NCBI GenBank assembly: GCA_002423435.1
Contig: DIWE01000011.1
Span: forward strand, 1 to 64,000
Origin: Clostridiales bacterium UBA6114
Lineage (GTDB): Bacteria > Bacillota > Clostridia > Oscillospirales > Butyricicoccaceae
Direction of reading: 5' to 3'
Length of the DNA stretch: 64,000 nucleotides
Part shown: positions 37,299-45,923 of the stretch, one piece after another
Numbering within the stretch: position 1 is the stretch's first letter
Layout: every line of letters begins with the position of its first letter
Position numbers and translations under genes: made by a program
Notes under the pieces: model-generated
Database searches by the model: none
The model's input: the letters and a program-made list of their open reading frames with translations, nothing else
Told to the model about the DNA's origin: nothing

Positions 37299-38330
37299 GT
37301 GAGAAAAAATAGGGCCGTTGTGGCAGTGGTTCTCATTATCGCAACGCTTATTTTTGCCATATCCGGATGTTCCGGCAACGGTGCCGGCAACGCCACTACC
37401 ACTCCGCAAACGGATACTCAGGCGAATCCCTCTCAAAGCGTCGAATGGCCTACCCGTTCCATCCAGATCGTAGTACCATACGCAGCCGGCGGAGACACCG
37501 ACGCGTATGCGCGACAGCTTGCAAAACTGCTCGGATCCAGGTTGGGCGTAACCGCAGTTGTCACAAACATGGAAGGATCCGGTGGCTCCATCGGCTCCAC
37601 CTACGTTAAGGATGCCGCGCCCGATGGTTATACCGTATTTTTCGGACACCTTAATATGATCCTGAATTATCTGTTCGGTGTGACCAACTGGCAGTATGAC
37701 GAATTGGACATGGCGTGCAGCGTTGTTAAAGACCAGTATTCCTCTTTTGATATCAATGCGAAAAATTCTCATAGCTGGAAGACCCTGGACGATGTCGTGT
37801 CCTTTGCCAAACAACATCCCGGCGAAGTAAAGATGGGCGTACAGGCCGGCAGTTTTTCCTATATTGTCGCGCTTGCCTTCCAGCAGAAGGCCGGCATCGA
37901 GCTCAACATGGTTGACGTCGGCGGCAGCGGCACAATGGCGGTGGCATTACTCGGCGAACAGATCGATATGATGCTCGGTTCTCTTGCGTCGAGCTCCAAA
38001 TACTATGAAAGCGGCGATTTTTTGAGCGTTGGCGTAACGGCGGAGGAGCGCCATCCCGAAGTGCCGGATATTCCCACGCTCAAAGAAAATGGGATCGATC
38101 TGGTCGTTGACAAATGCTTTGGATTTTATTTCCCCAAAGGTACCCCTTCCGAGATCATCGATATCTTTAACAAAGCCGCGGAGGACGCGGTTATGAGCGA
38201 CGAATTCCAGAGCGTATGCAATGAGACATACCGCACCATCGCATCCTTCGCACCCAGGGATGAAGCGCTCGCTATTATTGCGGACGAGGCGGAATTCTAT
38301 TCCGATCTGATGAAAACGATTCAGAAATAA
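37299..38330 (+). CDS. tctC: Tripartite tricarboxylate transporter binding lipoprotein TctC
   Basis: A 343-residue extracytoplasmic solute receptor of the TctC/Bug family. A lipoprotein signal ends FAISGC with Cys24. The family opening WPTRSIQIVVPYAAGGDTD is near residue 50, and APDGYTVFFGHL near 107 contributes the substrate carboxylate pocket. A GTG start follows AAGGAGG. It sits with TctB and TctA and binds a carboxylic acid, most likely the sugar acid degraded by this operon. Confidence 0.93.
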   Translation: MRKNRAVVAVVLIIATLIFAISGCSGNGAGNATTTPQTDTQANPSQSVEWPTRSIQIVVPYAAGGDTDAYARQLAKLLGSRLGVTAVVTNMEGSGGSIGSTYVKDAAPDGYTVFFGHLNMILNYLFGVTNWQYDELDMACSVVKDQYSSFDINAKNSHSWKTLDDVVSFAKQHPGEVKMGVQAGSFSYIVALAFQQKAGIELNMVDVGGSGTMAVALLGEQIDMMLGSLASSSKYYESGDFLSVGVTAEERHPEVPDIPTLKENGIDLVVDKCFGFYFPKGTPSEIIDIFNKAAEDAVMSDEFQSVCNETYRTIASFAPRDEALAIIADEAEFYSDLMKTIQK

Positions 38331-38351
38331 GACCTGACAATGGGCGAAAGC

Positions 38352-38383
38352 GGTCTGCCCTAAAAGTATTTTTAGGGCAGACC
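38352..38383 (+). other. Stem-loop between tctC and tctB
   Basis: GGTCTGCCCTAAAA (38352-38365) pairs perfectly with 38370-38383 around GTAT, 21 nt after the tctC stop and without a T run. It is likely a stabiliser or partial terminator. Confidence 0.75.
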
Positions 38384-38428
38384 CGGACAATTGCGGTTTT
38401 CAAGCCGGATTTTTGGAAAGGGGAAACC

Positions 38429-39055
38429 ATGAATACCATGGAAAACAAAAGAGATCAGTCGGTTTTTGAACGATTATCCGCATTCAACGGAAAATATAAG
38501 GATGCCGTATCGGGTACGGCAGCTATTATATTAGGCATCGTTATGTTTGTCTCGGCGTTTGGCGTCAAAGGCGTTTTTGGCGACCAAATGGTGGACTCCT
38601 CGTTTTTTCCCAAAATGATAGGCATATTGTTTATGATTACGGGAGCGGTATTGGTTGTCGGCGCATTCAGGGAACAAAAACATTCGGGCGCCGACGAAAC
38701 CGTGTCCGCCTTAAAGGCGGAGTCGATCGAGGATATGCAAAAGCTGGTCGGTGTACAGGCGGACAAAGACGCGCTTGAGGCGGATAAGAATATTGCGGAT
38801 TCGAAAGAATCAAGGGTAAAATTATGGCTTACCCTGCTCGCACTGTTGTTTTATACCGTTGCGCTTAAACCGCTGGGATTTATTATTTCATCTGTCGTTT
38901 TTATCACAGCGCAGGCTACCATTCTCACACAGAAGGAAAATCGCAAAAAACGGCTTCTTGCCTGGTTTGTAACTGCGGTCGCAGTGACGGTAGGGGTGTA
39001 TTACATATTTAGATATGTTCTGACTTTATTTTTGCCTGTGGGTATATTGGGTTGA
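38429..39055 (+). CDS. tctB: Tripartite tricarboxylate transporter small subunit TctB
   Basis: A 208-residue membrane protein with the TctB plan of four hydrophobic segments: about residues 28-48, 60-82, 132-165 and 172-205, with a charged cytoplasmic loop between the second and third. The FPKMIGILFMITGAVLVVGA block near residue 54 is typical. It is the small permease subunit partnering TctA. AAAGGGG precedes the ATG. The loop (about 85-130) is unusually rich in Glu, Asp and Lys. Confidence 0.85.
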   Translation: MNTMENKRDQSVFERLSAFNGKYKDAVSGTAAIILGIVMFVSAFGVKGVFGDQMVDSSFFPKMIGILFMITGAVLVVGAFREQKHSGADETVSALKAESIEDMQKLVGVQADKDALEADKNIADSKESRVKLWLTLLALLFYTVALKPLGFIISSVVFITAQATILTQKENRKKRLLAWFVTAVAVTVGVYYIFRYVLTLFLPVGILG

Positions 39056-39148
39056 ATACGTGAGTTGTCGGCCGCGGCTCAGGTTGCCTGAAGGCGTTAT
39101 TCCTGTTGACGAAAGGAACCCGAAAAATCTGGAGTAAGGAGTTATGGT

Positions 39149-40651
39149 ATGCAACTGTTTTTTGAAGGCGTGAAAAGCCTGATGTCCGCCGAAATTTTGA
39201 TGCTCATGGTGGCGGGCGTTATCGCAGGGTTGACATTCGGAGCAATCCCCGGCCTGTCGGTCACGATGGCGATGGTATTATTTCTCCCGTTTACATATTC
39301 AATGGATTTAAACACATCCATAGCGGTTCTTATGGCACTGTATATCGGCGGCAACAGCGGCGGGCTTATTTCCGCGATACTGATCGGAATACCGGGAACC
39401 GCCGCGAGCGTCGGCACGATATTCGACGGTTACCCGATGACAAAGCGCGGACTGGGCGGAAAAGCATTGGGTATTGGCGTTTTGGTGTCCTCCCTCGGCA
39501 CATTCTTCAGCATCGTTATCATGATTTTTCTCGCGCCCCCCGTGGCCAGGATGGCGTTAAAATTTGGGTTTTTTGAGACCTTTGCAATCGGGCTGTTTTC
39601 CATGACGCTCGTGGCCGGTCTCGCGGGAAAAACCATGACCAAAGGAATTATCAGCGCCCTGGTCGGGTTATCCCTCACGATGGTCGGCATGGCGCCCATA
39701 GATTCTGCCATGCGTTTTACGTTCGGCCTAAACGAACTCAGCGGAGGCTTTAATATGCTTCCGGTTCTGGTGGGCATCTATGCGATACCCGAGCTCATCA
39801 AGGCCGCGAAGGAATCGCGGCAGATTCGTTACGAAAACAAGGAAACAAACAGGATGAGAGGCTTCGGCTTTACGCTTCGCGAGTTTATAGGGCAGAAGTG
39901 GAACATGCTTCGTTCAGGCCTGATCGGCGTTTTTATCGGTATACTTCCGGGTATCGGGGGTGCCACGTCGAACATGCTGGCCTACGCGGCCGCAAAGAAT
40001 TCCTCGAAATACCCCGAAAAATTTGGAACCGGCATTATCGACGGCGTAGTGGCGACCGAGACCGCGAACAACGCTTCCATAGGCGGCGCGATGATTCCGC
40101 TTCTCACACTGGGAATCCCCGGCGACACGTCCACCGCGATTTTGCTGGGCGCTTTCCTGATTTACGGGATTCAAGCCGGCCCGCTCCTTTTTAAGGCGAA
40201 CGCGGATGTGGTTTACTGCATCTTTGCGGCAATGGTCATTGCCGCCGTCATGACCGTGTTGATTGAAACGTTCGGAATGCCCGGGTTCGTAAAGCTGATG
40301 ACGCTGCCAAGACAGATATTGCTGCCGGTTGTCATCATGTTTTGTATGGTGGGCTCCTTCGCGGCAAATAACCGGCTTTTCGATTGCTGGATCCTTTTGC
40401 CCTTGGGGATCGTCGGTTATCTGCTTGACGCATACGGATTCCCGCTCCCGCCCCTGATTCTTGGTTTTGTGCTCGGCGGTATGGTGGAAACGAATCTGCG
40501 GCGCGCGTTGCAGATCAGCCACAACAATCTGCTTGTATTCTTTCAACGCCCGATAACGGCCGTATTCCTGGCCGCTGCTTTGCTTGTGATTGCATATAAC
40601 ATTTATAAAACTGTCAGGAAATCAAGGATGAGAACGCAAAAACTAAACTGA
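39149..40651 (+). CDS. tctA: Tripartite tricarboxylate transporter large subunit TctA
   Basis: A 500-residue TctA permease with about 12 hydrophobic segments. Family signatures are GLTFGAIPGLSVTMAMVLFLP near residue 27, YIGGNSGGLISAILIGIPGTA near 70 and GVFIGILPGIGGATSNMLAYA near 258. It forms the cation-coupled transport path for the acid captured by TctC. An ATG at 39149 has AAGGAG seven nucleotides upstream. Length and motifs are complete. Confidence 0.94.
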   Translation: MQLFFEGVKSLMSAEILMLMVAGVIAGLTFGAIPGLSVTMAMVLFLPFTYSMDLNTSIAVLMALYIGGNSGGLISAILIGIPGTAASVGTIFDGYPMTKRGLGGKALGIGVLVSSLGTFFSIVIMIFLAPPVARMALKFGFFETFAIGLFSMTLVAGLAGKTMTKGIISALVGLSLTMVGMAPIDSAMRFTFGLNELSGGFNMLPVLVGIYAIPELIKAAKESRQIRYENKETNRMRGFGFTLREFIGQKWNMLRSGLIGVFIGILPGIGGATSNMLAYAAAKNSSKYPEKFGTGIIDGVVATETANNASIGGAMIPLLTLGIPGDTSTAILLGAFLIYGIQAGPLLFKANADVVYCIFAAMVIAAVMTVLIETFGMPGFVKLMTLPRQILLPVVIMFCMVGSFAANNRLFDCWILLPLGIVGYLLDAYGFPLPPLILGFVLGGMVETNLRRALQISHNNLLVFFQRPITAVFLAAALLVIAYNIYKTVRKSRMRTQKLN

Positions 40652-40679
40652 GTACAAATGGGGCTGATGGAGGAACCAA

Positions 40680-41618
40680 TTGACATCTTTTAAACTTGTT
40701 TTTCAGATAACGCTGGTGATGCTGTCCGGCGTTATTCTGAGAAAACTGAATATTGTCGATGAGCACTTTGGAAAGAATCTTTCTTCCGTAATATTCAACC
40801 TTGTTTTACCCTGTCTGGTGCTTACATCTTTTATGGGGAGCTTTTCGGAAGGCTTACTTCGCAATACACCGCAGCTTTTGGGGCTGTTCGCCGCGTTTAT
40901 GGCTGTGATGTATATATGTGCGGCTTCGGCAAACAGGATAATTAACAAAAAGGATCCGCTGTCCCGGTCGCTGGTATTTGCAACAATCTGCCCAAACGCC
41001 ACATTTGTCGGGCTTCCGCTGATTAACGAGCTGTTGGGCGTAAACGGTGTGATATGCCTTATGATTCTGATGATCCCCACACGTGTGCTTGTATTTATGG
41101 GCACGCCTTTGATAATGACGCTTCCCGACGGCCGTACGGCCCTTTCGGAGAGCATTCGAACAAACTGGAAGAACATGCTGAATCCGCCGACGATTGCGAT
41201 TCCGTTGAGCATTGCGCTATACCTTATTGGGGTCTCTTTTCCTGAGCCGCTATTTAAAGCGATGACATCCATATCCTCAATGGCATCGCCGCTGGGTATG
41301 ATGTTTTGCGGAGTTTTGCTGTCGGATCTTCCGATGAGGCGGCTGTTCGAAGAACCGCGCGTATTTATCATGGCCCTGCTGCGCAATCTGATTGCTCCTG
41401 CGGCGGTCTTTGGGTTATTATGTCTGATCGGCGTTCGAGAACTGTTTTTCAGAGTTGCGATGATCTATTGCTGTATGCCGATTGCCGCAACCATGTCGAT
41501 CTATTCGACAAAATATGAATGCGACGGACTGCATTCTTCTATGGCAATTTTTTTATCAACGGTCCTTTCGATCGCAACAATACCGTTATGGCTATGGCTG
41601 ACGGATCTGGTGCTTTGA
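40680..41618 (+). CDS. AEC (auxin efflux carrier)-family transporter
   Basis: A 312-residue membrane protein with about ten hydrophobic segments and the inverted-repeat pattern of the AEC family, including ILRKLNIVDEHFGKNLSSVIFNLVLPCLV near the N-terminus and PNATFVGLPL near residue 105. AEC carriers move small carboxylates such as malate, malonate or pyruvate. The start is TTG with GGAGG seven nucleotides upstream. Within this import operon it could export a carboxylate product or provide a second uptake route. Confidence 0.87.
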   Translation: MTSFKLVFQITLVMLSGVILRKLNIVDEHFGKNLSSVIFNLVLPCLVLTSFMGSFSEGLLRNTPQLLGLFAAFMAVMYICAASANRIINKKDPLSRSLVFATICPNATFVGLPLINELLGVNGVICLMILMIPTRVLVFMGTPLIMTLPDGRTALSESIRTNWKNMLNPPTIAIPLSIALYLIGVSFPEPLFKAMTSISSMASPLGMMFCGVLLSDLPMRRLFEEPRVFIMALLRNLIAPAAVFGLLCLIGVRELFFRVAMIYCCMPIAATMSIYSTKYECDGLHSSMAIFLSTVLSIATIPLWLWLTDLVL

Positions 41619-41658
41619 CGGTATTATATATTCCGGAAATAGAGGGAAGGGGCTCCGA

Positions 41659-42621
41659 ATGGGAGAAAAGGAAAGAAAAAGCTGCGAGCAAATCGGCATT
41701 GTTGGTACCGGTTTGATTGGAACGGGTCTCGCGGCTTTGTTTATTGCCAACGGCTATCATGTCCACATGATGGGGATAAACGATTCTGAGTGCCTGCGCG
41801 GTGAAAACGGCGTTCGCGAGAATCTTTATGATCTGGTGAAAGCGGGAATTCTGCCGGAATCTTATGTAAACCGATTCATGCAAAACCTCACGATAACACA
41901 ATCCTATGAGGCGTTATGTGATGTTACGTTTGTATTGGAAGCCGTATTTGAACGCCTCGACGTTAAACACAGTGTTTACAGGAAGCTCGAAGAATACTGC
42001 GGAGAGCATGTAATCATCGCATCGGCGACCTCGGCAATCAGCGCCGACGAGTTAGCCGGGGGACTAATCAAAAAGAACCGCCTGATCGTCGCGCATCCCT
42101 GGAATCCGCCGCACTTAATACCTTGCGTGGAAATTGTAAAAAGCAGTTTTACCGATGAATCGGTGCTCAAATACGCAATAGAGATCCTGGAATCGATCGG
42201 GCGAAAGGTGGTCGTTCTCAATCGCAGCATTGAGGGATTTATCGGCAACAGAATCATGCATGCCATGTACCGGGAGGCGCTTTATCTGCTGGAGCAGGGG
42301 ATCGCAAGCGCGCAGGATATCGACCGTACCATTCTGTATAGCTTCGGTCCGCGGTTTGAATCGGTAGGTGTGCTTGAGTATTACGACAGCTGCGGGTTGG
42401 ATCTCCAAAATGAAGTGCAGACCTATCTTTTTCCGACTCTCTGCACGGCTCAGGGACCGCAAAAACCGGTGCTTCACTGCTTAGAGCAAGGAAAGCTGGG
42501 ACCTAAGACCGGAGGGGGGATATACGACTGGCCGAGGGAACATCAGGAGGAATTCCGCTATCGCAAGAGCAAACCGTTCTTTCAATATTTTAAGTGGATT
42601 GATCCGGAGGAACAAGTTTGA
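41659..42621 (+). CDS. 3-hydroxyacyl-CoA dehydrogenase-like / L-gulonate 3-dehydrogenase-like protein
   Basis: A 320-residue NAD-dependent dehydrogenase of the 3-hydroxyacyl-CoA dehydrogenase superfamily. The Rossmann motif is IGIVGTGLIGTGLAAL near residue 12; the catalytic region is AHPWNPPHLIPCVEIV near 148 with His and Glu; GFIGNRIMHAMYREALYLLE near 193 opens the C-terminal domain. No CoA-related gene lies nearby. The family includes lambda-crystallin, an L-gulonate 3-dehydrogenase, so oxidation of a sugar acid fits this operon better than fatty acid oxidation. Its stop codon touches repeat copy B. Confidence 0.83.
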   Translation: MGEKERKSCEQIGIVGTGLIGTGLAALFIANGYHVHMMGINDSECLRGENGVRENLYDLVKAGILPESYVNRFMQNLTITQSYEALCDVTFVLEAVFERLDVKHSVYRKLEEYCGEHVIIASATSAISADELAGGLIKKNRLIVAHPWNPPHLIPCVEIVKSSFTDESVLKYAIEILESIGRKVVVLNRSIEGFIGNRIMHAMYREALYLLEQGIASAQDIDRTILYSFGPRFESVGVLEYYDSCGLDLQNEVQTYLFPTLCTAQGPQKPVLHCLEQGKLGPKTGGGIYDWPREHQEEFRYRKSKPFFQYFKWIDPEEQV

Positions 42622-42754
42622 AAGAATTCAAACTTCCAGATTTGGGTGCGAGTTTAACGCCCCTATGAGAAGCGGCAACACATGCACAATATGACCATTC
42701 CTTTTTCGTGGTCGTTTTGTGCCAAAAAGCGCAGCGGAAAGGAATGGTCATATA
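42618..42754 (+). repeat. Interspersed palindromic repeat, copy B
   Basis: Fills the gap between two co-directional dehydrogenase genes. It has the same plan as 30952-31086. Its 61-nt palindrome (42691-42751) has fully matched outer arms, ATGACCATT and AATGGTCAT, continuing through a nearly paired stem to a TTTTG-TGC-CAAAA tip. The right arm supplies GGAAAGGA, the downstream ribosome binding site. A TTG seven nucleotides after GGAGG opens a short frame, and a 25-codon frame (42682-42759) ends in an ATGA overlap with the next gene, as in copy A. Confidence 0.88.
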
Positions 42755-42755
42755 A

Positions 42756-43769
42756 ATGAAAGCTGTATGCATCGAGGAGCCGGGCAAGATTTATTTGAAG
42801 GAGATTCCAATACCAAGTATTATGCCCGGCATGGCTCTGATAAAGGTAAAAGCCGTCGGCATCTGCGGGTCCGATGTGAACGCATATCGTTATAGACATC
42901 CGAACTGCCATTATCCGCTGATTATCGGGCATGAGACGGCAGGCATAGTTGTGGAGACAGATGAGGAGAATAGCGGATTTTGCATCGGTGACCGGGTGGT
43001 TTTGGATCCCTATCTCTATTGCGGGAAATGTTATCCCTGCTTAAAAGGCAGGACAAATTGCTGCGAGCATCTCGAGGTGCTTGGATGCCAGACAGACGGT
43101 TCAATGTGCGAATACTGCCTGCATCCTGCAAAAATGCTTATTAAGGCGCCAAAAAACCTCTCGTGGCCTCATCTCTCAATGGCAGAACCTTTAACCATCG
43201 CGCTGCATGCGGTCCATACGATTGAACCGAAGCCATCGGAGCATGTAACGATCATAGGCGCGGGTGCAATTGGTCTGCTGTCTGCAATGGTTGCAAAGTT
43301 ATACGGCGCCGAGCCTATTTTGGTGGATATCGTCCAGGAACGATTGGACGAGGCAAAAAGACACGGAATAGAACATACAATCAATCCGGCTGCAGAGAAC
43401 GCCGTCATGCGCATCAAAGAGCTGACAAACGGCAGAATGTCGGAGACCGTAATCGAGGCTTCCGGTGCGGGGGCCGGTGTTGCAAATTCTCTGCATTATG
43501 CATCCTACTTAGGAAGAATAGCACTGCTTGGATGGCCGAAGGGCGAAATTACGCTTCCTACCTCGCTGATCACAAAGAAAGAACTGGTTGTCAAAGGGTC
43601 CAGAACCAGCAAAGGCGAATTCGGCGAGGCATTGGAACTGATCTCTTCGGGCAGGCTGGATATGTCGGCGATTATAAGCAAGGTGGTTCCGTTTGAAGAA
43701 TTGCCGGAAGCGCTGGTCGAACAAAGCGAGCACCCGAATGACTATCTGAAAATTGTAGGCGTACGATAA
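42756..43769 (+). CDS. Zinc-dependent medium-chain alcohol/polyol dehydrogenase
   Basis: A 337-residue MDR-family dehydrogenase. Catalytic zinc ligands are in GICGSD (Cys37) and GHE (His and Glu near 59-60). The structural zinc is held by the four-cysteine loop DPYLYCGKCYPCLKGRTNCC near 88-107. The cofactor site is GAGAIGLL near 166, with an acidic residue in VDIVQERL suggesting NAD. It resembles L-threonine, sorbitol and L-idonate dehydrogenases and probably oxidises a secondary hydroxyl of a sugar acid. Its translation start lies just after repeat copy B; the next gene overlaps its stop (TAATG). Confidence 0.9.
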   Translation: MKAVCIEEPGKIYLKEIPIPSIMPGMALIKVKAVGICGSDVNAYRYRHPNCHYPLIIGHETAGIVVETDEENSGFCIGDRVVLDPYLYCGKCYPCLKGRTNCCEHLEVLGCQTDGSMCEYCLHPAKMLIKAPKNLSWPHLSMAEPLTIALHAVHTIEPKPSEHVTIIGAGAIGLLSAMVAKLYGAEPILVDIVQERLDEAKRHGIEHTINPAAENAVMRIKELTNGRMSETVIEASGAGAGVANSLHYASYLGRIALLGWPKGEITLPTSLITKKELVVKGSRTSKGEFGEALELISSGRLDMSAIISKVVPFEELPEALVEQSEHPNDYLKIVGVR

Positions 43770-44611
43770 TGATCACAGGGGGAGTTCATGTGCCGATAAG
43801 TTGTTTGCCGATTTCGTTGTTTGAAGAACTGAGCAACGGCATCATTTCAATCGGAGAATGGGCGGCGCGGGGCAAATCAATGGGACTCGACGGCATAGAC
43901 ATCAGTATGACGTTCGTAAAGAACCATACGCCGGCATATATCAGACGTGTAAAACGGGAATTGCATGATGCCGGCATTCCGGTTATTATGGCGACAACCT
44001 ATCCGGATTTTACACACCCGGACGAATTACAACGCATGAGGGAGCGCAGCTATCTCGCGCGGGACATTGCCGTCTGCTCGGCCCTCCAGATCAAATATCT
44101 GCGCGTGCTTGCCGGCCAGGCGCATCCCGGAATCGGCCGTGAAGATGGAATTCGTTATGCCGTGGAGGGCCTTCTGGCTTCCGTGCCTGCTGCCAATCGC
44201 TACGGCATTACCTTGGTATTTGAGGACCATGCGAAGCCGAGCGCATGGGATTATGTGGATTTCAGCCATCCGACGGACATCTTTTTGGATATTGCCGGAC
44301 AGCTTCGCGGAAGCGGAATCGGCATTAATTTCGATACGGGAAACATTACGGCTTACGGGGACAATCCTTTGGATGTCCTGCCCAAAATTGCAGATATGAT
44401 TCGTACCGTCCACGTTTCCGATATGGCGGAAAAAGGGCGCTTTTTACCTGTCGTTATCGGGGAGGGTGTAACGCCGAACTTTGAAATATTTCGCTTTTTG
44501 AAGCGGCATGGGTTTCAGGGATGGCTGTGTATCGAGGAAGCATCCGGAAACGGATGGGACGGCATAAGCCGTTCAATATGCAATACCAAAAAGCTTTGGA
44601 ATGACGCGTGA
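43769..44611 (+). CDS. Sugar phosphate isomerase/epimerase, TIM barrel
   Basis: A 280-residue xylose-isomerase-like barrel. Likely metal ligands are Glu in LVFEDHAK near residue 152, Asp in INFDTGN near 190, His in TVHVSDM near 216 and Glu in LCIEEASGNGWDG near 255. The family changes the position or configuration of ketose or inosose carbonyls. It begins at 43769, overlapping the dehydrogenase stop, so the two are translated together and may act in sequence on one metabolite. Confidence 0.87.
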   Translation: MITGGVHVPISCLPISLFEELSNGIISIGEWAARGKSMGLDGIDISMTFVKNHTPAYIRRVKRELHDAGIPVIMATTYPDFTHPDELQRMRERSYLARDIAVCSALQIKYLRVLAGQAHPGIGREDGIRYAVEGLLASVPAANRYGITLVFEDHAKPSAWDYVDFSHPTDIFLDIAGQLRGSGIGINFDTGNITAYGDNPLDVLPKIADMIRTVHVSDMAEKGRFLPVVIGEGVTPNFEIFRFLKRHGFQGWLCIEEASGNGWDGISRSICNTKKLWNDA

Positions 44612-44632
44612 ATATGCGGAAGGGGAATCAGT

Positions 44633-45037
44633 ATGTATTATGTCGGGAACAGGGGCACTGCGCCGTGGATCGAAAAGGATGCGCCGTATAAAAGAACACT
44701 CCGCCTGTTGCTTTCACCTCAGTTGGATGCCTCCCAGGACGATATTGCAGCCGGTCTGACTGAGATACCGCCCGGATCCAAATCCGACTTTCGCGGACAC
44801 GAGGAAGGCGAAATGTTCTTTTGCATCAAAGGGGACGGCCATATGAAGCTTGGCGAAGACGAGTTCGCGCTCAAACCATTCACAACGGTATACGCTCCGC
44901 CCGGCATACCGCATCAAACCTTCAACGATTCCGCCGACGAGGAAATGGTTCTCCTTTGGGTGTTGGTACCGCCGTTTGGGGGCGATAAGGCGATCATGGC
45001 GGAATGGGAGGCAGGGGAGAAAAAAAGTGTGCAATAA
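44633..45037 (+). CDS. Cupin-domain protein
   Basis: A 134-residue cupin. Motif 1 is PPGSKSDFRGHEEGEMFFCIKG (His and Glu residues near 55-60) and motif 2 is PPGIPHQTFND (His near 95). It resembles small cupins that bind sugar acids or metals and also the cupin at 59986-60324. AGGGGAA precedes the ATG. Its end overlaps the next gene by 11 bases. The function is probably an isomerase or an accessory carbohydrate-binding protein. Confidence 0.82.
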   Translation: MYYVGNRGTAPWIEKDAPYKRTLRLLLSPQLDASQDDIAAGLTEIPPGSKSDFRGHEEGEMFFCIKGDGHMKLGEDEFALKPFTTVYAPPGIPHQTFNDSADEEMVLLWVLVPPFGGDKAIMAEWEAGEKKSVQ

Positions 45038-45902
45038 ACTGTTTGATTACGGTGTAAACACCTTGCTGTGGAGTGAATCATTTGGGAACGATAAAAGAAG
45101 CGTGGAGATTGTACATCATGTCAAAGAGCTGGGATTTGACCTGATTGATATGTCAATACCCGATCAGGAGGGATTTCCTGCAAAAAAAATTGCCGCTGCA
45201 ATCCGCGAAACCGGGCTGAAAGCTGTGATTAATTGCAATATGACGGAGGAAGCAAACCCCATTTCCTCGGATGTCGCTTGCCGCTCAAGAGCACAAGAAC
45301 GCATAAAACGGTTTATTGATCTTGCGTATGAGCTGGGAGCGCCGATCCTGTCCGGCGTGATCGGCGCAGCCTGGGGATATAAGACGAACCGCCCCAGAAC
45401 AAAAACGGAATGGGAGCGGAGCGTGGATTATATGCGTATGGCGGGTGAATATGCCGCGCAGCTCGGCGGTCTTATTTTAGCGGTCGAGATTATTAATCGA
45501 TATCTCACTCATTTCTTAAATACCGCACAGGATGCTGCGCTATACTGTCGGGCAGTTGGTCTTCCAAACGTCAAGATTCATTTGGACAGTTTCCATATGA
45601 TGATCGAGGAAAACAGTTTCCGGGAAGCAATTCAATGTGCCGGCGGAAGTCTCGGTTTTTTTCACGCGTGCGAAAGCCATCGCGGCATACCGGGAACGGG
45701 CATGGTTCCATGGGAAGCGCTGTATGATTCTTTAATTAAGATTGGCTATGACGGCGCGCTGTCCATTGAGAGCTTTGATCCGGCATTTTCCGGAGTCGCA
45801 TCCAAAAGCTGTATATGGCGCAAGATGGCCTCCGACGGAGATGAACTGGCAAGAAAAGGGCTTGCGCATCTTAAGTCCACGGAACATTTATTTATTAAAT
45901 AA
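45027..45902 (+). CDS. Sugar phosphate isomerase/epimerase, TIM barrel
   Basis: A 291-residue D-tagatose-3-epimerase-like TIM barrel. It opens KLFDYGVNTLLWSESFGND, a pattern shared by ketose epimerases. Metal ligands fit Glu in LAVEIINRYLTHF near 153, Asp in IHLDSFHMMIEE near 186, His in HACESHRGIPGTG near 212 and Glu in LSIESFDP near 250. These enzymes epimerise C3 of ketoses or ketose phosphates. GTG at 45027 is preferred, with GGGGAG eight nucleotides upstream; a longer frame to 44850 lies inside the cupin gene. It precedes the GAPDH gene. Confidence 0.88.
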   Translation: MCNKLFDYGVNTLLWSESFGNDKRSVEIVHHVKELGFDLIDMSIPDQEGFPAKKIAAAIRETGLKAVINCNMTEEANPISSDVACRSRAQERIKRFIDLAYELGAPILSGVIGAAWGYKTNRPRTKTEWERSVDYMRMAGEYAAQLGGLILAVEIINRYLTHFLNTAQDAALYCRAVGLPNVKIHLDSFHMMIEENSFREAIQCAGGSLGFFHACESHRGIPGTGMVPWEALYDSLIKIGYDGALSIESFDPAFSGVASKSCIWRKMASDGDELARKGLAHLKSTEHLFIK

Positions 45903-45923
45903 TATAGCGGGAGGAAGACAGAA

